Assembly (NCBI GenBank): GCA_949284545.1
Contig: CASDVX010000058.1
Location: 1 to 43,815 of the forward strand
Origin: an uncultured Eubacteriales bacterium
Lineage (GTDB): Bacteria > Bacillota > Clostridia > Oscillospirales > CAJFTT01
DNA length: 43,815 nt
Reading direction: 5' to 3'
A model generated the notes under the pieces. It ran no database searches. It saw only the letters and a program-made list of their open reading frames with translations, and was not told where the DNA came from. A program made the translations under genes and the position numbers. This document shows positions 1-7,442 of this stretch, piece by piece; position 1 is the stretch's first letter; each line of letters starts with the position of its first letter.

Positions 1-2
1 CC

Positions 3-971
3 ACCACCGAGCAGAAACTGACCGCCATGCGCTCTACCATATCGGATCAGCTCACGGAAATGCGCGGCAGCAATGACAGGAAGCTTTCCGAAATACGGGA
101 GACCGTCAATGAAAAACTGCAGAAAACCCTTGAGGACAAGATGAACGAATCCTTTAAGCTTGTAAGCCAGAGGCTGGAGGAGGTTTACGCGGGTCTCGGG
201 GAAATGAGGAACCTCGCCAGCGGCGTCGGCGACCTGAAAAGAGTGCTTTCAAACGTCAAGACTCGCGGTATACTCGGTGAGATACAGCTCGGCGCCATCC
301 TTGAGGAGATACTTTCGCCTGAACAGTACGATACCAATGTGGCCACCGTGCCGGGCAGCCGCGAGCGCGTGGAGTTCGCTGTTAAGCTCCCCGGGGAAAA
401 CGGCGACACAGTCTATCTGCCGATAGACTCAAAATTCCCCGCGGACGCGTACACACAGCTTCAGGACGCTTACGACAGCGGTTCTCCCGAAGCCGTGAAC
501 GCTGCGGTAAACGTGCTGGGAGGACGTATCAGACAGTTTGCAAAGGATATAAAGGAAAAATACGTCCAGCCTCCCCATACCACCAACTTCGCCATAATGT
601 TCCTTCCGTTCGAGGGGCTGTATGCCGAAGTGGTGAACCGCGGCATGCTTGAAACGCTTCAGAAGGACTATGGCGTGAATATCGCCGGGCCGTCAACAAT
701 GGCCGCGCTGCTGAATTCCCTTCAGATGGGCTTCCGCACACTCGCCATACAAAAGCGCAGCAACGAGGTCTGGACGGTTCTGGGGGCCGTCAAGAGCGAA
801 TTCGAGAAATTTGACATCATACTTTCTGCCGCCCAGAAACGCATACAGGCTGTGGGGGACGATCTGGACAAGCTCGTCGGCACCAGAACCAGGGCTATCA
901 GGCGCAAGCTTTCGGATGTGGAAAAACTTGACGATGCTTCCGCCGCCGGCGTACTTGAGACGGACGAGTAA
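3..971 (+). CDS. rmuC: DNA recombination protein RmuC, 5'-truncated by window edge
   Basis: C-terminal part of an RmuC-family protein. The frame is open from the first bases of the window, so the gene starts upstream and the Met codon at 27 is internal. The first 80 or so residues are charged and helical, as expected for the coiled coil of RmuC. The conserved nuclease-like core follows, with motifs such as LSNVKTRGILGEIQL, VEFAVKLPG, LPIDSKFP and GPSTMAALLNSLQMGFRTLAIQ. RmuC is known to limit inversions at short inverted repeats and its core resembles restriction-endonuclease folds; its exact reaction is not settled. It stands alone on the plus strand, convergent with gltX, and is followed by a strong hairpin terminator. 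Identification is secure; only the N-terminus is missing. Confidence 0.92.
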   Translation, partial: TTEQKLTAMRSTISDQLTEMRGSNDRKLSEIRETVNEKLQKTLEDKMNESFKLVSQRLEEVYAGLGEMRNLASGVGDLKRVLSNVKTRGILGEIQLGAILEEILSPEQYDTNVATVPGSRERVEFAVKLPGENGDTVYLPIDSKFPADAYTQLQDAYDSGSPEAVNAAVNVLGGRIRQFAKDIKEKYVQPPHTTNFAIMFLPFEGLYAEVVNRGMLETLQKDYGVNIAGPSTMAALLNSLQMGFRTLAIQKRSNEVWTVLGAVKSEFEKFDIILSAAQKRIQAVGDDLDKLVGTRTRAIRRKLSDVEKLDDASAAGVLETDE

Positions 972-1085
972 ATGCAGACTGTCTGATGACATATTTTGCA
1001 TTTGTCAGACTCCTCCCGTTATGGGATAACCGGGTAGTGCAGACGGTTACGGCAAAACATGAATCCGAGTTTCTTTGTCACGGCA

Positions 1086-1123
1086 AAGGCGCTCTGAAAA
1101 GTTGAAGCTTTTCAGAGCGCCTT
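1086..1123 (+). terminator. Terminator hairpin after rmuC
   Basis: A perfect 16-bp inverted repeat (1086-1101 with 1108-1123, six-base loop) lies 115 bases after the rmuC stop. It is GC-rich at its base and followed by a short T-containing stretch (caggttt), so it is a plausible intrinsic terminator of the plus-strand transcript. The rest of 972-1299 holds a second hairpin and no gene that I can see. Confidence 0.6.
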
Positions 1124-1248
1124 CAGGTTTGCCCCCGGGGCACTTATCGACTGCCTTTCGTCTGTATGTTTCGTTTCGCGACATCCACGGTTTAGGCGCA
1201 CACCTCATTTGCGACGGATGCGTGCCGAAATAACCCTACGCAAATATA

Positions 1249-1287
1249 CGGTGCAGGCGCTCCGGCCATTCCGGAACTCCTGCGCCG
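1249..1287 (-). terminator. Hairpin between convergent rmuC and gltX
   Basis: An imperfect inverted repeat (1249-1265 with 1271-1287, core CCGG paired with CCGG) lies just past the gltX stop. T-rich sequence follows on either strand (tgttttatat on plus, tatatttg on minus). It probably ends gltX transcription and may act in both directions. Confidence 0.45.
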
Positions 1288-1299
1288 TGTTTTATATAT

Positions 1300-2955
1300 T
1301 CACTGTTTCAGTTTGTCAGCGTATGCATACAGACGTTTCAATACCTCTTCTTTCCCCAGAAGCGACATTATGGTATTAAGCTCAGGGGTGTTCTTCTTTC
1401 CCGTCACCGCCACGCGTATAAACGTGCTCACATCCGCCGTACTGCCGGGATATGCCGCCGGGTCCGCGCGGTATGCCTTCATATCGGTACAGAACCCGAA
1501 ATCCGCCGCCACCTGCTTCACTCTTTCAAACCACGCGGAGCTGTCATCCTCCTGCACATAGCCGTCAGCGTATTTCTTCACCACTTCGGCAGCCATTTCC
1601 GTTCCGGCAAGTTCTGCAATGCTTTCAAACTCCGTCGGGGCGTCAAACATATACCCCATATAGTCCTTTACCTCGCTCCACACGGCTATGTCCTTGCGGG
1701 GCTTTTTCCCTCCCCTGCCTATGGACAGAAACGCGGTCGCCTTCTCGCGGTTGCCCTTCAGAGCAGACGCGAATTCCCCGTCGTATACCTCCGCCCATTC
1801 AAGCAAAAGCGCGTAAACCTTTTCCGCCGGCATGAGAGCTATGACGTTTTTCGAGACGTCCCTGAGCTTCATGTAATCAAACAGCGATCCCGCCGGGTTC
1901 ATTTTTTTGCAGGAAAACTTGAATTCCGACGCGGGAAGCTCCCGGTTCGCCGCGCGCCATTCCTCAAAGTTTGAATTAAGTATGGTCAGTATATATTCGT
2001 ACACGCTCTCGGCCGGGAAACCCTCCTTTTGGTAGTACGTGAGGGCAAGCTCCGGGTCCTTCCTTTTTGAAAGCTTGCGCTTGGACTCACCGTCCATCTT
2101 CATGAGAGGGCCGATGTGAAGATACTTGGGGAGCCTGAATCCCAAATCGCGGAAAAGCTGTATGTGAAACGGCAGGCTCGGCAGCCATTCGTCTCCCCGC
2201 ACCACGTGTGTGGTGTGCATGAGACTGTCGTCCACGGCGTGGGCAAAATGGTAGGTCGGTATGCCGTCCGACTTCAGCAGAACAAAATCCATTATATTCT
2301 CCGTCAGCTCGACTTCGCCCTTGACCATGTCGGTGAATTTGATTTTCTTTGACAGATCCCCCGTACTGCGGTACCTAAGCACCCATTTATCTCCCCTTAG
2401 GATGCGCTTTTCTATTTCCTCATAGCTCATATCCCTGCAGGCGGCCCATTTACCGAAGTAACCTATGCTGTCTTCCCCGGCCTCCTCCTGCCGCCTCTTC
2501 ATGTCCGCAAGATCCTCCTCGCTGCAGAAGCACGGGTATGCATGTCCCTCCCTCACCATTTTCTTGGCAAAGACAGCGTAAATATCTCTGCGCTTGCTCT
2601 GGGTATACGGTCCGTAGGCTCCTACGTCTCCGCCGGGCATCGCGCCTTCGTCAAATTCTATCCCATAGTATTTGAGCGACTCAGTCAGCACGTCCACCGC
2701 GCCCTTGACCTCGCGCTTTGAGTCCGTATCCTCTATCCTGAGGAACAGTACCCCTCCGGTCTGGTGTGTCATTCTCTCCGAGGTTATCCCCTGAACCAGG
2801 TTCCCCAAATGAACAAACCCCGTCGGGCTGGGCGCCATCCTCGATACCACCGCTCCCTGCGGCAGCGCCCTTTCAGGATACTCGGATATCACCTGTTCGG
2901 GCGTCTTGACCACGCCCGGAAAAAGCAGCTCGGCAAGCTTTGTATTATCCATCAT
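1300..2955 (-). CDS. gltX: Glutamyl-tRNA synthetase
   Basis: Class I aminoacyl-tRNA synthetase that charges glutamate onto tRNA(Glu) in the cytoplasm. The HIGH-type motif is seen as PSPTGFVHLGN near residue 42 and the KMSKS-type motif as KRKLSKRKDP near residue 295. Other family signatures are FLRIEDTD and the YPCFCSEEDL segment of the inserted connective domain. At 551 residues it is longer than the typical bacterial enzyme (about 480), mainly in the C-terminal anticodon-binding half. The start is the first of two adjacent ATGs, 8 bases after GGAG. It has its own near-consensus promoter and is flanked by hairpins, so it is probably monocistronic. A mischarging (Gln) variant cannot be excluded from sequence alone. 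Confidence 0.95.
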   Translation of the reverse strand: MMDNTKLAELLFPGVVKTPEQVISEYPERALPQGAVVSRMAPSPTGFVHLGNLVQGITSERMTHQTGGVLFLRIEDTDSKREVKGAVDVLTESLKYYGIEFDEGAMPGGDVGAYGPYTQSKRRDIYAVFAKKMVREGHAYPCFCSEEDLADMKRRQEEAGEDSIGYFGKWAACRDMSYEEIEKRILRGDKWVLRYRSTGDLSKKIKFTDMVKGEVELTENIMDFVLLKSDGIPTYHFAHAVDDSLMHTTHVVRGDEWLPSLPFHIQLFRDLGFRLPKYLHIGPLMKMDGESKRKLSKRKDPELALTYYQKEGFPAESVYEYILTILNSNFEEWRAANRELPASEFKFSCKKMNPAGSLFDYMKLRDVSKNVIALMPAEKVYALLLEWAEVYDGEFASALKGNREKATAFLSIGRGGKKPRKDIAVWSEVKDYMGYMFDAPTEFESIAELAGTEMAAEVVKKYADGYVQEDDSSAWFERVKQVAADFGFCTDMKAYRADPAAYPGSTADVSTFIRVAVTGKKNTPELNTIMSLLGKEEVLKRLYAYADKLKQ

Positions 2956-2988
2956 GTCAGCATCTCCGTAAACACAAAATCGCTTATC

Positions 2989-3017
2989 ATTTTACGATAT
3001 CCGTGGTAACATGTCAA
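2989..3017 (-). promoter_or_regulatory. Sigma-A promoter of gltX
   Basis: On the minus strand a -35 of TTGACA (3012-3017, perfect) and a -10 of TAAAAT (2989-2994) are separated by 17 bases. Transcription would begin about 25-30 bases before the gltX ATG. The first base of the -35 overlaps the end of the upstream terminator stem. Confidence 0.75.
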
Positions 3018-3047
3018 GAGCGGCCGGGCTTGAAGCCCGGCCGCTCT
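3017..3047 (-). terminator. Terminator hairpin after the ABC exporter operon
   Basis: A perfect 14-bp GC-rich inverted repeat (3017-3030 with 3034-3047, three-base loop) lies six bases past the stop of the last exporter gene. The U-tract on the minus strand is poor (ttgacatgtt) because that sequence also serves as the gltX -35. The very stable stem still suggests termination. Confidence 0.6.
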
Positions 3048-3052
3048 GTAAA

Positions 3053-5038
3053 TCAGTCGAGTTCCTTAACTCCGGTGTACAGCTCGTAATACCTGCCCTT
3101 CAAGGCAAGCAATTCGTCGTGGTTCCCCCGCTCGATGACCTCGCCGTGTTCCAGCACAAGTATGCAGTCCGCGTTTCTCACCGTAGACAGCCTGTGCGCG
3201 ATGACGAAGGTGGTGCGGTTCTTCATCAGTCTGTCCATTCCGTGCTCGATATGCATTTCGGTTCTGGTGTCCACTGAACTGGTAGCCTCGTCAAGCACCA
3301 GAATAGGTGCCTTTGAAAGCGCAGCCCGGGCTATGTTCAGAAGCTGGCGCTGCCCCTGGGAAAGGTTCGAGCCGTCGCCGCTCAAGACAGTGTTGTATCC
3401 CTTTTCAAGGCGGGTTATGAAGCTGTGCGCCGATGCGGTTTTCGCGGCGGCGATAACCTCTTCGTCGGTAGCGTCCGGACGCCCGTACCGTATATTTTCC
3501 ATCACGGTGCCTGTAAACAGATGCGTGTCCTGCAGGACCATTGCCACATTTGAACGAAGGACGTCCCTTTTGATATCCTTTATGTTTGTTCCGTCAACGG
3601 TTATCTCGCCTTCCTCGATGTCATAGAACCTGTTGAGAAGGTTGGTGACGGTAGTTTTGCCGGCTCCCGTGGAGCCGACGAAGGCTATCTTCTGACCCGG
3701 ATGCGCGTACAGGGATATGTTTTTGAGCACTTTCCTGTCAGGATTGTATCCGAATGACACGTTCTCAAACGCCACGTCCCCTCGTATTGTTTCAGGTGCG
3801 AGCGCGTCCGGTGCGTCCTCCTTTTCTGGATCGGCATCCATAACCGCGAACACACGTTCGGCTCCAGCAAGGGCGGAAAACACATTTGACATTTGCTGCG
3901 CTATCATGTTTATAGGCATTGAGAACTGTCTTGAATAATTGGCGAAAACCGTCAGTCCTCCCGGCGTGAATCCGGACGTACACATCATTATGCCGCCGAT
4001 ACCTACCGTTACCGCATAGGATATCTGAGACGTATTCCCCATTACGGGACCCATTATCCCGCCGTAAAACTGCGCACGGAACTGTTTGTCTCTCAGGTCA
4101 TCGTTGAGCGTTGCGAATTCGTCGATACATTCATCTTCATGATTAAATACTTTTATGACTTTCTGTCCTGAGACCGTCTCTTCAATGTAACCGTTCACTG
4201 CACCCAGTGCAGCCTGCTGGCCCCTGTAATATTTCTGAGAGGCTCGCGCTATGGCCGCTCCGCCGAATGTGAACAAAGGAATAAATACGACGGTTATTAT
4301 GGTGAGTATCCAGTTTGTGGTCAGCATGAACACAAATGTGCCTATCAGGCTTACAGTGCCGGAGACAAGAGAGGTCAGCGAGTTGTTGAGCATTGTGTCC
4401 ATATTGTCCACGTCGTTTGTAAAGCGCGACATTATCTCGCCGGTAGGATGCGTGTCGAAATAACGTACCGGCAGGCGCTCAAGCTTGCTGAAAAGGTCGT
4501 TCCTTATCTTTTCCAGCGTATTCTGTGTAACAGAAAGCATCAGCCGTCCCTGCAAATACGTTGTGGCTATACCCACAAGGTATACGATGAGAAGCGTAAG
4601 CAGAGCCGTTACAAGATATACGGTTATATCCGCCGCCGTGCTGTTTCCCAGCACATCTATTACGTCCTCGGTTAAAGAGGTTATTATTTTGTCTGCAAGC
4701 ACCGCCATGGCGCCGTCGTCGGAGGTGGTAACATGACCTGCCAGATGGTTTATTATGGGCATGAGCATAAAGGAACCTATGAGCGACGTTACCGTGCTCA
4801 CCAGCATACATATCAGCACTGCTATGAGCTTCGGAGTATGCGGTTTAAGATATCCCAACAGTCTGCCCACAGTCTTTCTTGTGTCCTTGGGTTTTCCTCC
4901 GTGGCCGCCGTGGCCCCGTCCCGGACCGCCTCCTCTCGGACCGCCTCCTCTCGGACCGCCTCCCATGCCCATACCGCCGGGGACGCGGGACGAACCGCTG
5001 TTATACTGCCTTTGCAGCTGTTCCAGAGTCCTTGCCAT
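3053..5038 (-). CDS. ABC exporter subunit with consensus ATPase residues
   Basis: Fused membrane-ATPase half-transporter, 661 residues. It begins with an unusual Gly/Arg/Pro-rich stretch (residues about 20-48, repeats of GGPRG) before the six-helix membrane domain. The ATPase domain starts near residue 410, with Walker A GSTGAGKTT near 450, Walker B ILVLDEATS with the catalytic Glu, and the H-loop VIAHRLSTV. Its signature motif is altered to LSQGQ instead of LSGGQ. I chose the ATG at 5038 because GGAGG stands 7 bases upstream; the earlier in-frame GTG at 5044 is too close to it. It is the last gene of a MarR-ABC-ABC operon and pairs with the next protein as a heterodimer, probably exporting a drug, peptide or lipid. 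The substrate is unknown. Confidence 0.92.
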   Translation of the reverse strand: MARTLEQLQRQYNSGSSRVPGGMGMGGGPRGGGPRGGGPGRGHGGHGGKPKDTRKTVGRLLGYLKPHTPKLIAVLICMLVSTVTSLIGSFMLMPIINHLAGHVTTSDDGAMAVLADKIITSLTEDVIDVLGNSTAADITVYLVTALLTLLIVYLVGIATTYLQGRLMLSVTQNTLEKIRNDLFSKLERLPVRYFDTHPTGEIMSRFTNDVDNMDTMLNNSLTSLVSGTVSLIGTFVFMLTTNWILTIITVVFIPLFTFGGAAIARASQKYYRGQQAALGAVNGYIEETVSGQKVIKVFNHEDECIDEFATLNDDLRDKQFRAQFYGGIMGPVMGNTSQISYAVTVGIGGIMMCTSGFTPGGLTVFANYSRQFSMPINMIAQQMSNVFSALAGAERVFAVMDADPEKEDAPDALAPETIRGDVAFENVSFGYNPDRKVLKNISLYAHPGQKIAFVGSTGAGKTTVTNLLNRFYDIEEGEITVDGTNIKDIKRDVLRSNVAMVLQDTHLFTGTVMENIRYGRPDATDEEVIAAAKTASAHSFITRLEKGYNTVLSGDGSNLSQGQRQLLNIARAALSKAPILVLDEATSSVDTRTEMHIEHGMDRLMKNRTTFVIAHRLSTVRNADCILVLEHGEVIERGNHDELLALKGRYYELYTGVKELD

Positions 5039-5040
5039 AG

Positions 5041-6786
5041 TCACGCCTCCTTCCTTTCGCTGCTCTTATCCATCTGGGAATAGTATATCTCCCTATATTC
5101 CGTATTGGATTCGAGAAGCTGCTCATGCGTACCCACGCCCGTAATCTTTCCTTCGTTCATGACTATGATCTGATCGGCATCCCTCACTGATCCTATTCTC
5201 TGAGCTATTATTATCTTTGTGGCATCTACAAGATCGGTACGGAAGGACTTGCGTATCTGCGCTTCCGTAGCGGTGTCCACTGCGGACGTGGAGTCGTCAA
5301 GTATGAGTATTTTCGGCTTTTTCAGGAGCGCTCTGGCAATACAAAGGCGCTGTTTCTGGCCTCCTGACACGTTCACTCCTCCCTGACCGAGTTCTGTCAG
5401 ATACCCTTGGCTGAAGGAAGAAACGAATTTATCCGCCTGAGCGCTCTCCGCAGCGGAACGGATCTCTGCCTCCGTGGCGTTTTTATCGCCCCAGCGGAGG
5501 TTCTCCTCTATAGTGCCTGAGAAGAGAACGTTCTTCTGCAGCACCATGCCGACCCCCTCCCGCAGATGATACAGCGAATAGTCGCGCACGTCTACCCCGT
5601 CTACCTTGACGCAACCCTCGTCGCAGTCGTAAAGTCTGGGTATGAGCGAAACCAGCGAGGATTTGCCGCATCCTGTGGAGCCTATTATCCCCACCGTGGA
5701 GCCCGCCTCTATCTTCAGGTTTATGCTGTCCAGGACCTTATCCTCGCTGTCCTTGTAATAGCGGAAAGATACGTTGCAGAATTCAATATCTCCTTTTGAC
5801 ACGGTAAGCTCAGGATACGCGGCGTTCGCGTCGTCCAGCGTTATCTTCTCGTCAAGGACGTCCGATATACGATGCGCGGAAGCCAGCGCCCTTGAAGACA
5901 TCATCAGCATGACGGTCATCATCATAAGGGACGAGAGTATCTGCGTTACGTATGTGATAAACGCAGAAAGGTCGCCTATCTCCATGCCGTTTGAGAGAAC
6001 TATGTTTCCGCCGAACCATATTACCGCCAGCGTAGTGAGGTTCATCACAACCGTCATCACAGGCTGCATGAGTATCATTACCTTCATTGCAGACATGCCG
6101 CTTTGTTTCAGATCCGCGTTGGCGTCCCGAAATTTCTTCTCTTCAAAATCCTCTCTCACGAAGGACTTGACAACCCGCACGTTCGTGACGCTTTCCTGGA
6201 CCGTATTGTTAAGGTTATCGACCTTCGCCTGCATCTTGGTAAACCGCGGGAAACCCGCTCTTATGAGCCCCACCACGGCTATCAGCAAAATCGGAATCGA
6301 GACAGCAAGCACCGTGGCGAGCGACGGCTTTATCGATACGGCCATTATCAGCGCTCCTATAAGCATTCCGGGAGCTCTCAGCATCATGCGCAGCATCATG
6401 TTTACCACGTTCTGGAGCTGAGTGACGTCGTTCGTCAGTCTGGTAACAAGCGATCCTGTGGAGAATTTATCAATGTTTGCAAAGGAAAAGCCCTGCACCT
6501 TCCGGTAAACATCCTCGCGCAGATCAGCGGCAAAATTGACCGACGCTTTCCCTCCGAAATACGCGCCGCCGACTCCTCCGGCCATCATCACTACGGCGGT
6601 AAGTATCATAAGCAACGCGGTCCCTATGCTTACCCCCACCGTAAGTGTGCCCTGCTCCCCTCCGTTTATTATACCGGCAAGAAACGCCGGCATGAGCACT
6701 TCGCCCACCACTTCCACTATCATGCATAGAGGTCCGAGTATGAAGTAAAGGGTATAGGGCTTCACATATTTAAGCCATTTTTTCAT
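5041..6786 (-). CDS. ABC exporter subunit with degenerate ATPase residues
   Basis: Partner half-transporter, 581 residues: six membrane helices in residues about 15-300, then the ATPase domain. Walker A is GSTGCGKSS near residue 370 and the signature is canonical VSGGQ. Walker B reads ILILDDSTS, with Asp replacing the catalytic Glu, and the H-loop reads IIAQRIGSV, with Gln replacing His. Such substitutions mark the degenerate-site subunit of heterodimeric exporters such as TM287/288 or BmrCD. The ATG at 6786 has GGAGG nine bases upstream; the earlier TTG at 6792 is too close. It overlaps the end of the MarR gene by 17 bases, implying translational coupling. It should assemble with the adjacent subunit, which carries the altered LSQGQ signature. 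Confidence 0.92.
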   Translation of the reverse strand: MKKWLKYVKPYTLYFILGPLCMIVEVVGEVLMPAFLAGIINGGEQGTLTVGVSIGTALLMILTAVVMMAGGVGGAYFGGKASVNFAADLREDVYRKVQGFSFANIDKFSTGSLVTRLTNDVTQLQNVVNMMLRMMLRAPGMLIGALIMAVSIKPSLATVLAVSIPILLIAVVGLIRAGFPRFTKMQAKVDNLNNTVQESVTNVRVVKSFVREDFEEKKFRDANADLKQSGMSAMKVMILMQPVMTVVMNLTTLAVIWFGGNIVLSNGMEIGDLSAFITYVTQILSSLMMMTVMLMMSSRALASAHRISDVLDEKITLDDANAAYPELTVSKGDIEFCNVSFRYYKDSEDKVLDSINLKIEAGSTVGIIGSTGCGKSSLVSLIPRLYDCDEGCVKVDGVDVRDYSLYHLREGVGMVLQKNVLFSGTIEENLRWGDKNATEAEIRSAAESAQADKFVSSFSQGYLTELGQGGVNVSGGQKQRLCIARALLKKPKILILDDSTSAVDTATEAQIRKSFRTDLVDATKIIIAQRIGSVRDADQIIVMNEGKITGVGTHEQLLESNTEYREIYYSQMDKSSERKEA

Positions 6787-7273
6787 TTGCAATGTCCTCC
6801 GTTTCCTTTACTATATCGCCATATAATGCCGGATTTTCAATATTGGCCTTCATCCTTGACATCATGCTGACGAGCAGCTCCATCTCAGAATCCGAAAAGC
6901 CGTCAAATACTATTTCGTCGCACTTGTCGAAAATCAGCTTTGTGCGCGCAAGTATCCTTTTTCCTTTTTCGGTGACCCTGATGTGGTTTATCCGGTTGTC
7001 TCTTCCGAATCTGCTTCTTTCCACATACCCGTTCTTTTCCAGCTTTTTCAGCGTCACTGCAACCGTGGCCGCGCTGACTCCGAAATGATCGCACAGCTCC
7101 TTTTGGGACGGTTGATTCTCCGTCATGTTCAGGTACATGAGCAGCATGTTCTGGCTGCGGTGTATATCCAGAGCAGCAGTGAACTTATCGATAGCCGTCC
7201 TGTGCGACCTCCCTACTCCCATAAAAACCCTCATGGCTTCGGATACGCGTTTTTTCCTCTCTCCGTCGCTCAT
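6770..7273 (-). CDS. MarR-family transcriptional repressor
   Basis: Winged helix-turn-helix regulator, 167 residues. The DNA-binding region is seen around PSQKELCDHFGVSAATVAVT followed by a wing with RDNRINHIRVTEKG, a typical MarR signature. I start it at the ATG at 7273, preceded by GGGGAGG at 5-6 bases, rather than at the in-frame TTG at 7294, which has no ribosome site. It is the first gene of an operon with the two exporter subunits. A perfect palindrome lies between its promoter and its start codon, which points to autorepression relieved by a ligand that the exporter removes. The ligand is unknown. Confidence 0.9.
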   Translation of the reverse strand: MSDGERKKRVSEAMRVFMGVGRSHRTAIDKFTAALDIHRSQNMLLMYLNMTENQPSQKELCDHFGVSAATVAVTLKKLEKNGYVERSRFGRDNRINHIRVTEKGKRILARTKLIFDKCDEIVFDGFSDSEMELLVSMMSRMKANIENPALYGDIVKETEDIANEKMA

Positions 7274-7301
7274 ACCTTTCCTCCCCGTATCCAAATAAAA
7301 A

Positions 7302-7328
7302 TTAGCGAGCTAATAATTAGCTCGCTAA
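7302..7328 (-). promoter_or_regulatory. MarR operator palindrome
   Basis: Two 13-base arms (TTAGCGAGCTAAT and its exact complement, 7302-7314 and 7316-7328) flank a single base. The palindrome begins two bases after the -10 and so covers the expected transcription start. Its size and symmetry fit binding of a MarR dimer. That the neighbouring MarR protein binds it is inference from position. Confidence 0.85.
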
Positions 7329-7330
7329 AG

Positions 7331-7358
7331 ATTATAGCATATACTTATCTACTGTCAA
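7331..7358 (-). promoter_or_regulatory. Sigma-A promoter of the marR-ABC operon
   Basis: Fully consensus elements on the minus strand: TTGACA at 7353-7358 and TATAAT at 7331-7336, 16-base spacer. The strength of the promoter together with the operator immediately downstream suggests a tightly repressed, highly inducible operon. Confidence 0.85.
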
Positions 7359-7442
7359 GCGGGTAAAAATTTTTTTACAAAATACGAACTCCGCTCTGGT
7401 TTTCAGCCCCTAAAACGATGATTTTACCGACTCTTGCAAATA

